Assembly: GCF_023264855.1 (NCBI RefSeq) | Contig: NZ_JAHFUW010000027.1 | Location: 1-55,281 of the forward strand | Reading direction: 5' to 3' | Length of the DNA stretch: 55,281 nt | Source: Herbiconiux sp. | GTDB lineage: Bacteria; Actinomycetota; Actinomycetes; Actinomycetales; Microbacteriaceae | Shown here: piece by piece, positions 23,494 to 30,636 of the stretch | Layout of the letters: every line of letters begins with the position of its first letter | Position numbering within the stretch: position 1 is the first letter of the stretch | Position numbers and translations under genes: made by a program | Notes under the pieces: model-generated | What the model was told of the DNA's origin: nothing | Database searches by the model: none | Seen by the model: the letters and a program-made list of their open reading frames with translations, nothing else

Positions 23494-24210
23494 TCATCGA
23501 GATGTGACGATCACCGTCGCGGCCGAGTGAATCAAGTCTGACGCGACGGCGAAGGCCAGGTCGCACATTGCCGCGGCATCCTCGACCGGCCGGTGGTGTC
23601 GAGCTCGACCGCGCGCGGCTTCGACATCCTGGTAGTCCATCTTGTGGACAACGCTGTTGCGGACGGTGAAGAACGGATCGAGCGCTTTGAACCGGGCCGG
23701 GGGAAGCCCGGCACCGGGCAACCCCAGAGCACCTCGAACACGCGTGTCCAGGTCGCCGCTTCCCTGGTAGCTGGCCTTTGTCCGCTGACGAAGGTAGTAG
23801 GTGATCAGTTCCTCCCTGGGGTCGGACGCAATGATCGCTTTGATCAGATCAGCGCCCACCTTGTCCGAGCTCACCAACTCCTGACGGATAAACGACTCGT
23901 ACTGCGCGCGAGCCCCAGTCCCGGCTCGGGGGATCAGATAACGCCCGGCGTCCCAGACAAGTCGTTGCATCGACGCGTCCAATCCGCTCGACGTGAAAGC
24001 GATCGCGGCACGGACGATGTCGACCTCGTGCGTCGCCATTCGACCGCCGTTCACACCAGTTGCTGCCCGACGGGCGTCGTTCAATGCCGCGACTGATTCG
24101 AACAACCCAACAACGCTTCCGTGCGCACCGCGGAGGAACTTGTGTGCGACGCGCACTTCCGGGACGCGACCCTTCGGCCCGTCGGGCAGTGCCCTCAACG
24201 ACGTCGTCAT
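23494..24210 (-). CDS. HEPN-type protein with RNxxxH motif, candidate phage-encoded defence RNase
   Basis: 238 residues, mainly helical. The motif VRNSVVH (Arg184 to His189, R-N-x3-H) is the active-site signature of HEPN ribonucleases. It is preceded by DPFFT and followed by a long C-terminal helix DAAAMCDLAFAVASDLIHSA, as in HEPN bundles. The N-terminal helix VDIVRAAIAFTSSGLDASMQ also has the HEPN helix-1 pattern. HEPN proteins act in toxin-antitoxin, abortive infection and RNA-processing systems. It is encoded leftward against the early and late operons, as expected for a gene active in the lysogen. The start MTTSLRAL has GGGGGG upstream; a longer frame is possible. Ribonuclease activity and defence role are inference. 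Confidence 0.68.
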   Translation of the reverse strand: MTTSLRALPDGPKGRVPEVRVAHKFLRGAHGSVVGLFESVAALNDARRAATGVNGGRMATHEVDIVRAAIAFTSSGLDASMQRLVWDAGRYLIPRAGTGARAQYESFIRQELVSSDKVGADLIKAIIASDPREELITYYLRQRTKASYQGSGDLDTRVRGALGLPGAGLPPARFKALDPFFTVRNSVVHKMDYQDVEAARGRARHHRPVEDAAAMCDLAFAVASDLIHSAATVIVTSR

Positions 24211-24306
24211 CGACCCCCCATTCGTCCAGCCAGCATATGGGGCATCTGCCCAGCCGTGTACCCCGCCCAGCCCGCCTCGCACGCCGCACGGTGGCCGGAG
24301 CGGCAC

Positions 24307-24513
24307 CTACCTGCGGCCAGAGAGAATCTGGTTGGCGCGACGTCGGACGCGCTCATTGTCGACCCGGAAGCCGGGATCGTCGGTCGTCAGATCGAGAGTC
24401 ACACCGTCCGCCGTATCGCCGCCGTCGGCGCGGATCTCTTCAGCAACTGCCTCGGCCAGCGCTTCGTAGATGATGTCGTCCCCCATCTTGCCGAAGTCCG
24501 GGAAGCCGCTCAC
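24307..24513 (-). CDS. Small acidic protein of the HEPN cassette
   Basis: 68 residues: MSGFPDFGKMGDDIIYEALA, AVAEEIRADGGDTADGVTL, then a basic end RVRRRANQILSGRR. Mixed charge and no known domain. Its ATG overlaps the stop of the upstream small gene by 4 nt, so the two are coupled. The HEPN gene starts 96 nt downstream. It could be an antitoxin or regulatory partner. Confidence 0.6.
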   Translation of the reverse strand: MSGFPDFGKMGDDIIYEALAEAVAEEIRADGGDTADGVTLDLTTDDPGFRVDNERVRRRANQILSGRR

Positions 24514-24710
24514 GAGCGGTCCTTCTCGAGCAGCAGACGGATCGCGTGGATCTCGGTGGCGAGCACAGCGAGCAGAGCCGACTGCGCCTGCACGTGCTGA
24601 TACTGCGAACCGGGGATTGGTGTCGTCGTATCGGCGTTCGCCGCGTTGATCTGGTCGACAGCATCGTTGATCATCTCGGTCGGGTCATATTCGGCGTTCA
24701 GGTCAGACAT
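24510..24710 (-). CDS. Small acidic protein, first gene of the HEPN cassette
   Basis: 66 residues: MSDLNAEYDPTEMINDAVDQ, then a Thr/Pro turn and a long helix (QYQHVQAQSALLAVLATEIH, AIRLLLEKD). The ATG is exactly 6 nt after a near-consensus TATGAT, so this gene probably heads a leaderless leftward transcript. No family recognised. Confidence 0.6.
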   Translation of the reverse strand: MSDLNAEYDPTEMINDAVDQINAANADTTTPIPGSQYQHVQAQSALLAVLATEIHAIRLLLEKDRS

Positions 24711-24716
24711 GGCCGA

Positions 24717-24722
24717 ATCATA
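24717..24722 (-). promoter_or_regulatory. Leaderless promoter of the HEPN cassette
   Basis: TATGAT on the minus strand (24722-24717), 6 nt before the ATG at 24710. No clear -35 is visible. It is the closest match to the sigma-70-type -10 consensus (TATAAT) among the elements noted here. Confidence 0.6.
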
Positions 24723-24751
24723 GCGACAGGTGAAGACCAGGAGATAGGGCT

Positions 24752-25057
24752 ATGGGAAGTCGAAGCGTCCGGGACGGCAAGGGTCACCGCGCCTACCGCC
24801 GCGCCCAGGCCGCCCTGAAGCGTCGCACCGCGGCCGAGAACCTGCCCTGCGGGTACGGCTCACCCACCGGCGAGGGATGCGGCCAGCCCATCGACACCAC
24901 CATTCCGGCCGGCGAGCGCATGTCGTTCACCGCCGACCACCCGCAGGCGCTCGGGAATGGCGGCCGCCTCGTTGGCCAGCAGCTCGTGCCGATGCACCTG
25001 ACCTGCAACAGCAGGAAGGGCGACCACGCGCCCGTCGAGATCTGGGCCGCGTCGTAG
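24752..25057 (+). CDS. HNH endonuclease upstream of terminase
   Basis: 101 residues. HNH fold: CGYGSPTGEGCGQPI (zinc or structural Cys), FTADHPQALGNGGR with the catalytic DH, then LVPMHLTCNSRKGD with the conserved N and a final H. HNH proteins encoded beside terminase genes work with the terminase in cos-type phages such as HK97. It is the first late gene, and AGGAG lies 8 nt before the ATG. It is divergent from the HEPN cassette. Confidence 0.85.
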   Translation: MGSRSVRDGKGHRAYRRAQAALKRRTAAENLPCGYGSPTGEGCGQPIDTTIPAGERMSFTADHPQALGNGGRLVGQQLVPMHLTCNSRKGDHAPVEIWAAS

Positions 25058-25072
25058 ACAGAGGAGATCACC

Positions 25073-25441
25073 ATGGCTGCAGTCATCGGCACTGTGAAGG
25101 TGCCCGCCTCAATCGTGATCAGCGCCGAGGGATCAAGCGAACCGCTGGGCACCGCCGAGTTCGAGCTGACCGTCCATGTCGGCGGTGACTATGCCGGCGA
25201 CGCGACGAAGCGTTCGATGGCCGACGCGCTGCGTCAGGCGGCCGACGACATCGAAGCCCAGCTCTTCCACGAGCCCAGCGCCCACCACCACCGCCCCGTG
25301 CAGCACAGAGACGGTAAGCCACCATGGTGCAACGCCTGCGGGCTCACGGCCAGCCACGCGGTGCCCGTCTCGCGCTTCCCCTCACCACCCACACGCGGGC
25401 CCAGCGGCGGGGCCGGCGACTCGGGCGCAGCCGATGAGTAA
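25073..25441 (+). CDS. Hypothetical protein with CxxC tail
   Basis: 122 residues. The N-terminal beta-rich part (VIGTVKVPASIVISAEG, AEFELTVHVGG) and a helix (MADALRQAADDIEAQLF) are followed by a His-rich stretch (SAHHHRPVQHR), a CNAC motif and a disordered Pro/Gly end. The ATG is preceded by AGAGGAG. It overlaps the next small gene by 8 nt. Function unknown. Confidence 0.65.
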   Translation: MAAVIGTVKVPASIVISAEGSSEPLGTAEFELTVHVGGDYAGDATKRSMADALRQAADDIEAQLFHEPSAHHHRPVQHRDGKPPWCNACGLTASHAVPVSRFPSPPTRGPSGGAGDSGAADE

Positions 25442-25619
25442 GCCCCACGGTGGAGGGCTCAGTCCTCGTCAGGGGAGTGGTGCAGGGCACCCAGACGGAG
25501 TGTGCCACGCCTTCATCCGAGACGGACGCATCGAGTACCTCACAGACAGCAGCCACCACCTCGCCGGACAGACCGTGCCCATGCTCGCCTTCGGCACCCG
25601 ACACCGCCCCCAGACCTGA
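25434..25619 (+). CDS. DUF6527-like small protein
   Basis: 61 residues. The C-terminal two thirds CHAFIRDGRIEYLTDSSHHL and AGQTVPML match the DUF6527 signature (CH-F-x-DG-x-I-x-L-x-D-x-x-H-LAGQTV). The usual N-terminal beta strands of that family are replaced by a short MSKPHGGGLSPRQG. ATG in an 8-nt overlap. Often found in phages and prophages; role unknown. Confidence 0.65.
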   Translation: MSKPHGGGLSPRQGSGAGHPDGVCHAFIRDGRIEYLTDSSHHLAGQTVPMLAFGTRHRPQT

Positions 25620-25682
25620 GAAAAATCCAGCAACCCCAAACCGCTGCCCACCTCCCGCGCGGTCCTGGCGCGTTTCTCCCCG

Positions 25683-25696
25683 CGCACGATCGTGCG
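25683..25696. other. 14-bp perfect palindrome upstream of terminase, possible cos/binding element
   Basis: CGCACGATCGTGCG is fully self-complementary. It lies 39 nt before the terminase small-subunit start, in a 116-nt gap. cos sites of related phages lie near terS, so this could be part of the packaging site; direct evidence is lacking. Confidence 0.3.
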
Positions 25697-25735
25697 TGAC
25701 GCTCGATGCCCGATGACGCGCGATGGAGGTGCACG

Positions 25736-26188
25736 ATGCCACCACCCAGAGCGGCCTGCGGCACGTACGGGGCGTACCGGCGGCACCTGAAGCACGGCGA
25801 GAAGGTCGATGCGGCCTGTCGGGCTGCGCAGAAGGAGCACGACGGTGGGCGGTCGACGTCGGCGCCTGCTCGCGCGGCCCGGGCGGCTGCGAAGAAGCCG
25901 CCTGCCGACGAGACCCCGCCGGCACCTCCCACGCCGACTCCGACCACCGCCGACGGTCATGTGTCGCGAGTCGAGGTGCTGAAGGAGATGCTCGAGGACT
26001 CGCGGACGCTCGTGAAGGCACTGATGAAGACCGATCCGGCGCGCGCGTATCTGCAGCAGCGGGAGCAGCGGGAGATCATCCGGGAGATCGCCGAGCTGCA
26101 GGGCAACGGCCAGGTGAAGGGGGTCACGCTTGCAGACCAGCTCGCCGAAGTCCGTGCTCGTAGGCTCGCAGCGACCGCGGCTTCATAG
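25736..26188 (+). CDS. terS: Terminase small subunit (probable)
   Basis: 150 residues. It opens with the actinophage motif AACGTYGAYRRHLKHGEKVD...CRAAQ, then an Ala/Pro-rich linker. A C-terminal helical segment VLKEMLEDSRTLVKALMKTD and ARAYLQQREQREIIREIAEL is typical of small terminase oligomerisation helices. It would recognise the packaging site and regulate TerL. ATG with GGAGG 8 nt upstream. Its 3' end overlaps the terL start by 35 nt. Assignment leans on position and helix pattern. Confidence 0.75.
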   Translation: MPPPRAACGTYGAYRRHLKHGEKVDAACRAAQKEHDGGRSTSAPARAARAAAKKPPADETPPAPPTPTPTTADGHVSRVEVLKEMLEDSRTLVKALMKTDPARAYLQQREQREIIREIAELQGNGQVKGVTLADQLAEVRARRLAATAAS

Positions 26189-27683
26189 GCTCCCGGAGCG
26201 CGCGGGCTCGCTCGGCGAGGAAGCGCTCGACCTCTGGTATCTGGCCGGGAAGAAGAGCGACCCGTGGCAGGAGCTGTCGCTCGACTCCATCTTCTCGATC
26301 GACGCCTTTGGCCGCTGGGTGTGCACGGAGCACGGCGAGCTGGTGGCCCGCCAGAACGGCAAGGGCGACGTGCTGTCGCCGGCCACGATGGCGCACCTCT
26401 ACCTGTGGCCGAAGCCGGACGGTGAGCCGAAGACGATCGTGCACACGGCGCACCAGTTCAAGACCGCCCGCGAGGCGTTCCTGCGACTGCGGCGCGTGAT
26501 CCAGTCGTCGGCGATCCTGATGGGCGAGGTGACCCGCATCTCGACCGCGCACGGCGAGGAAGGGTTCGAGCTCGCGAACGGGAACCGCCTGCTGTACCTG
26601 GCGCGTTCCGCGAACTCGGGCGTCGGCTTCACGACCGACGTGCTGATAGTCGACGAGGCGCAGCAGATGGCGCAGGCCGCGCTCGATGCGCTGCTGCCCA
26701 CGATGTCGGCCGTCGACAACACGCAGATCATCTACACCGGCACCGTGCCCGACGAGCTCAACGACTCCGAGGTGTGGGAGGGCGTCCGCGACCGCGGCCG
26801 CTCCGGGTCGGACCCGCGCACCGGGTGGATGGAGTTCAGCCCGCCCGGGTCCGAGGATCCCGACATCGCCGACAAGATCGACATCCGAGACGAGGCCAAC
26901 TGGCCCTATGGGAACCCGGGCCTCGGCTACCGTCCGGGCCTCACCCGGGAGACGATCGAGGACGAGATCTCGCGGCTGTCGCCGGAATCGGTGCGCAGGC
27001 TGCGGCTGAACATCTGGCCGAACCGCCGCCCGGCCATCGCCGCGAAGCTGTCGGAGTTCGACCTCGAGGTGTGGACGCGGCACGCCCGCGAGGACGCTGG
27101 GGTCGCGGGCGACGGTGTCGTGCTGTCGCTCGCGCTCGGCCGCGGCGCCGGCTACGCCACCATCGGCAAGGCCGTGCGAGTCGACTCCGACTCCATCGCG
27201 GTCGAGCACCACAAGACCGATCGCGGCACCCGCTGGCTCGCCGCCGACCTGAAGGCGCTGAAAGCAGAGCTCGGGAACGCGCTCCTCGTGCTCGACACGA
27301 AGAACGCTGCGCCGGTCCTGTCCTCGCTCGCGGCCGCCGGCATCAAGTGGCTGCCGATGAACATGGACGACGTCGCCGCGGCGCACGCCCAGTTCGTCGA
27401 GTGGTCGAACGCTGGCCTCGTGCCGCACCGCCCGCAGGACGAGGTCACGAAATCCCTCCAGTTCGCCACCACGCGCCCGCTGGGGCGCGCGGGCGTTACG
27501 TGGGACCAGTCGGACCCGACGAAGCCGATCACGATGGCGCAGGTCGTCATGTGGGCGCTATGGGGCGTGCTCAAGTCCGAAGCCACCCCGACGAAGAAGT
27601 CCCCACCGCCCCCTGAGGCGGCACTGCTCACGCGCGGCCACGTCGCCGACAACGAACCCGACCTCAGGACGCTGGGGTTCTAG
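26154..27683 (+). CDS. terL: Terminase large subunit
   Basis: 509 residues (517 from an upstream TTG at 26130). ATPase: Walker A-like ARQNGKGD (about 64-71) in ELVARQNGKGDVLSPATMAH, Walker B VLIVDEAQQM (about 163-172), and the coupling TGTVPDE. The C-terminal RNase H-like nuclease domain begins near residue 315; the expected first-strand Asp is not obvious (VVLSLALGRGAGYATIG), while Asp in LLVLDTKNAAPV is present. It powers DNA translocation into the prohead and cuts the concatemer. Start choice is GTG at 26154, inside terS. It is followed after 13 nt by the portal gene. Confidence 0.93.
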   Translation: MLVGSQRPRLHRLPERAGSLGEEALDLWYLAGKKSDPWQELSLDSIFSIDAFGRWVCTEHGELVARQNGKGDVLSPATMAHLYLWPKPDGEPKTIVHTAHQFKTAREAFLRLRRVIQSSAILMGEVTRISTAHGEEGFELANGNRLLYLARSANSGVGFTTDVLIVDEAQQMAQAALDALLPTMSAVDNTQIIYTGTVPDELNDSEVWEGVRDRGRSGSDPRTGWMEFSPPGSEDPDIADKIDIRDEANWPYGNPGLGYRPGLTRETIEDEISRLSPESVRRLRLNIWPNRRPAIAAKLSEFDLEVWTRHAREDAGVAGDGVVLSLALGRGAGYATIGKAVRVDSDSIAVEHHKTDRGTRWLAADLKALKAELGNALLVLDTKNAAPVLSSLAAAGIKWLPMNMDDVAAAHAQFVEWSNAGLVPHRPQDEVTKSLQFATTRPLGRAGVTWDQSDPTKPITMAQVVMWALWGVLKSEATPTKKSPPPPEAALLTRGHVADNEPDLRTLGF

Positions 27684-27696
27684 ACCAGGAGGCGCT

Positions 27697-28962
27697 ATGG
27701 CCGAGATCGGATATCAGACCGACGCCGGGCTCCTCGGGTGGGGCGCTCTGCTCGAGGCCATGCACGAGACGAACCCCGAGCTGCTGTGGCCGCAGTCGCT
27801 GAACGTGTTCGACCGGATGCGTCGTGAAGACCCGCAGATCAAGTCCGTGCTGCGTGCGGTCACGCTGCCCATCCTCCGCGCCGAGTGGGCGATCGACGGT
27901 TCCGGGTGCCGACCCGCGGTGATCGCGCATGTCGCCGCCGATCTGGGGCTTCCGGTCAAGGGCCAGTCATTCATGGCGCCGCTTCGAACGAAGGGCCGCT
28001 TCTCTTGGAAAGAGCACCTGCGACTCGCCCTGTTGTGCCTGCCGTACGGACACTCGTTCTTCGAGCAGGTCTACGACCAGAGCAGTGGCAGCACCCACCT
28101 CGCGAAGCTCGCATGGCGACCGCCGCGCACGATCAGCGAGATCAAGGTGGCACGCGATGGCGGCCTCGAAGGCATCCACCAGCACGGCGTGAAGCCGCTC
28201 ATCGGCGTCAAGCAGCTCGTGGCCTACGTGAACGAGCGCGAAGGCGCGAACTGGCTCGGTGAATCGCTGCTGCGGTCGGCCTACAAGATGTGGGTGCTGA
28301 AGGACCGGGTGCTCCGCATCCAGGCGCTGACGGCCGAGCGCAACGGCCTCGGCTTGCCCGTGTTCACCGCCGCGGCCCCGCCCGAGGGCGCCACGTTCGA
28401 AGAGGCCAAAGACCTCATGGACAAGGAGATCGCGCGCGGCCTCGAGATCGCCACGAAGGTGCGCGCAGGCGATGCCGCAGGAGCCGCCCTCGCTCACGGG
28501 TCGACCCTGCTCTTCCAGGGTGTCGTCGGAGATCTGCCCGATACCGACAAGCCGATCCGGTACTACGACGAGCAGATCGCTCGCGCGGTGCTCGCGCACT
28601 TCCTGAACCTCGGCACCGAGACCGGGTCGTGGGCGCTCGGCTCGACGTTCGCGAACTTCTTCACCGACTCGCTGAACGCCGTCGCGCAGCACATCGCCGA
28701 CGTCACGAACCAGCACGTCATCGAAGACCTCGTCGACTACAACTGGGGCCCGACAGAGCCAGCGCCGCGCATCGTGCCGGCCGCGATCGGCGAGCAGCAG
28801 CCCGTCACCGCCGAGGCCATCAAGGCCCTCATCGAGTCCGGCGCCATTGTCCCCGACGAGCCGTTCGAGGTGTACGTGCGCGACAAGTTCGGGTTCCCCG
28901 TGAAGGACATCGCCACGGCGAGACCTCGATCAACATCTACGAGCGCCGAGGAGGCCGCATGA
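27697..28962 (+). CDS. Portal protein
   Basis: 421 residues. The pattern DRMRREDPQIKSVLRAVTLPILRAEWAIDG, then KEHLRLALLCLPYGHSFFEQVY, IGVKQLVAYVNEREGANWLGESLLRSAYK, and AVLAHFLNLGTETGSWALGS, is that of DUF935/Mu gp29-type portal proteins of actinophages. Twelve copies form the DNA channel at one head vertex. ATG with AGGAGG upstream. The stop overlaps the protease start by ATGA. Consistent with terL directly upstream. Confidence 0.9.
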   Translation: MAEIGYQTDAGLLGWGALLEAMHETNPELLWPQSLNVFDRMRREDPQIKSVLRAVTLPILRAEWAIDGSGCRPAVIAHVAADLGLPVKGQSFMAPLRTKGRFSWKEHLRLALLCLPYGHSFFEQVYDQSSGSTHLAKLAWRPPRTISEIKVARDGGLEGIHQHGVKPLIGVKQLVAYVNEREGANWLGESLLRSAYKMWVLKDRVLRIQALTAERNGLGLPVFTAAAPPEGATFEEAKDLMDKEIARGLEIATKVRAGDAAGAALAHGSTLLFQGVVGDLPDTDKPIRYYDEQIARAVLAHFLNLGTETGSWALGSTFANFFTDSLNAVAQHIADVTNQHVIEDLVDYNWGPTEPAPRIVPAAIGEQQPVTAEAIKALIESGAIVPDEPFEVYVRDKFGFPVKDIATARPRSTSTSAEEAA

Positions 28963-30257
28963 CCCGCACCGAGACGTGGCCGAACCGATTCTGGGGAAGC
29001 CGCGACCTGCCGAAGACGAAGCGCGAATTCTTCGACGCCGTCGTCGCCCCGCCGCCCGTCGGCGATAGTCCCGAGATCGCGACGATCCGCCTGTACGGGC
29101 CGATCGATTCCTGGGGTGGCTACTGGGGCATCTCAGCGAAGGACGTCGGCGGGGTGCTCGACGCGCTCCCCGAGTCGGTGACGCAGATCATCCTGCGCAT
29201 CTACTCGCCCGGCGGATACGTGTTCGAGGGCATCTCGATCATGAACCTCCTCCGCGCCCACAAGGCGAAGGTCACCGCCGTCGTCGACGGCCTCGCCGCA
29301 TCGGCCGCGTCCGTGATCGCGGCCGGCGCCGACGACACGGTGATGTCGCCCGGCACGCAGATGATGATCCACTGCACCTCGACCATCGTCTGGGGCAACG
29401 CCGCCGACATGCGCAAGGAGGCCGCGGTGCTCGAGGGCCTTGACCGGTCGCTCGCCGAGGTCTACTCGGCCAAGGCAGGCGAGAAGGACTGGGCCGCGCT
29501 GCTCGAGGCGGAGACCTGGCTCACCGGAGCCGAGGCAGTCGCCGAGGGCCTCGCGGACCGTGTCGCTGTCATCCCGGATGCGGGCGAGACCGCGACCGTC
29601 GGAGACGAAGACGACGAAGACCTGCTTGTCGTGCCCGACGACGAGGAACCGGAGGACATCGCCGCCGCACGCGTCATCCGGTTCGCGGCCGGCGCCCGGC
29701 GCCTCCCCACTGCGGCGAAAGCTGCACCCAAGCTCCCGAGCTCGTCCGAGCCGGGTGACCCCAACCGAAAGGAGAACGCTGTGGCTTACAGCGATCTGAC
29801 GGCTGGCCTTCGCGAGCGGCTCGGCGTAACCGACGCCGCTGCTTCGGACGAGACGCTGCTCGCAGCGCTCGACGAGGCACTCGAAGAGCAGTCCGACCCG
29901 GCGGCACCCGCCGCCACCGCCACGCTCCCCGAGGGTGCCGTCGTCATGGACGCCGCCGCTCTCGCCGAGCTGCGCGACAACGCCGCCCTCGGCGCCCAGG
30001 CTCGCCGCGAGCAGGAGAGCAATCGTCGCGACGGCATCATTTCCGCCGCCCTGAAGGACGGCCGCATCACGGCTGCGTCGAAGGATGGCTGGCGAGCCCA
30101 GCTCGACAAGGACGAGGACGGCATCAAGACCATCCTCGCCGGGATGCCCGCCAACACCGCCGTGCCGACCACCGAGGTCGGCGTGTCCGACAGCCTCACC
30201 AGCGCCGACGACGCGCTGTACGGCGCGGTATACGGCTCCGAGAAGAAGGAGGCCTAA
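28959..30257 (+). CDS. ClpP-fold head maturation protease with C-terminal scaffold
   Basis: 432 residues. The N-terminal ClpP/S14-like domain (about 25-215) shows RLYGPIDSWGG, IYSPGGYVFEGISIMN, catalytic Ser in GLAASAASVIAAGAD (about 110-118), and His in GTQMMIHCTS (about 134-137). After an acidic linker (DEDDEDLLVVPDDEEPED) the C-terminal part is a coiled scaffold-like segment (LRDNAALGAQARREQESNR). The protease digests the scaffold during head maturation. An internal ribosome site and GTG at 29781 could yield the scaffold alone. ATGA overlap with portal. Confidence 0.88.
   Translation: MTRTETWPNRFWGSRDLPKTKREFFDAVVAPPPVGDSPEIATIRLYGPIDSWGGYWGISAKDVGGVLDALPESVTQIILRIYSPGGYVFEGISIMNLLRAHKAKVTAVVDGLAASAASVIAAGADDTVMSPGTQMMIHCTSTIVWGNAADMRKEAAVLEGLDRSLAEVYSAKAGEKDWAALLEAETWLTGAEAVAEGLADRVAVIPDAGETATVGDEDDEDLLVVPDDEEPEDIAAARVIRFAAGARRLPTAAKAAPKLPSSSEPGDPNRKENAVAYSDLTAGLRERLGVTDAAASDETLLAALDEALEEQSDPAAPAATATLPEGAVVMDAAALAELRDNAALGAQARREQESNRRDGIISAALKDGRITAASKDGWRAQLDKDEDGIKTILAGMPANTAVPTTEVGVSDSLTSADDALYGAVYGSEKKEA
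29781..30257 (+). CDS. Nested scaffold protein (internal in-frame start)
   Basis: 158 residues, the same frame as the protease. AAAGGAG at 29768-29774 and a GTG 6 nt later (29781) give MAYSDLTAGLRERLGVTDAA. The rest is acidic and helical, typical of scaffolds. This copies the lambda C/Nu3 arrangement, where a protease and a shorter co-terminal scaffold come from one reading frame. The strong ribosome site inside a coding region is the main evidence. Confidence 0.6.
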   Translation: MAYSDLTAGLRERLGVTDAAASDETLLAALDEALEEQSDPAAPAATATLPEGAVVMDAAALAELRDNAALGAQARREQESNRRDGIISAALKDGRITAASKDGWRAQLDKDEDGIKTILAGMPANTAVPTTEVGVSDSLTSADDALYGAVYGSEKKEA

Positions 30258-30260
30258 ACC

Positions 30261-30623
30261 ATGCCGAAGAGCTACCTGCCCCTGTTCCGCCCGGGCGACA
30301 CCGTCACGTTCAACGTGACCACCGCCGTCCTCGCCGGCCAGCTCGCCGAGGTCGGCACCGCCGACATGTCGGTCGCCCCCGCCGCAGCCGCCTCCGCGAA
30401 GTACGTCGGCGTCGTCGGCCACGACGCGAAGGTCGGCGACAAGGTGACCATCGAGATCGGCAAGCCGATCCACGAGCTGAAGGCCACCGGTGCGATCACC
30501 CGCGGCCAGAAGCTCGAGGCCGCCGCCACCGGCAGCGTTCGTACGCTCGCCTCCGGCGCGGCCATCTTCCTCGCCCTCACCTCCGTCGCCGACGGCGGAC
30601 TCGTCCGCGCCATCCAGCTCTAG
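30261..30623 (+). CDS. Head decoration-like protein (DUF2190 type)
   Basis: 120 residues, beta-rich: YLPLFRPGDTVTFNVTTAVL, AGQLAEVGTADMSVAPAAAA, VGVVGHDAKVGDKVTIEI, HELKATGAITRGQKLEAAA. The pattern of short Gly-bounded strands and its place between protease/scaffold and capsid fit DUF2190-type capsid cement proteins. GAAGGAGG precedes the ATG. Confidence 0.78.
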   Translation: MPKSYLPLFRPGDTVTFNVTTAVLAGQLAEVGTADMSVAPAAAASAKYVGVVGHDAKVGDKVTIEIGKPIHELKATGAITRGQKLEAAATGSVRTLASGAAIFLALTSVADGGLVRAIQL

Positions 30624-30636
30624 AAAGGAGACCACG

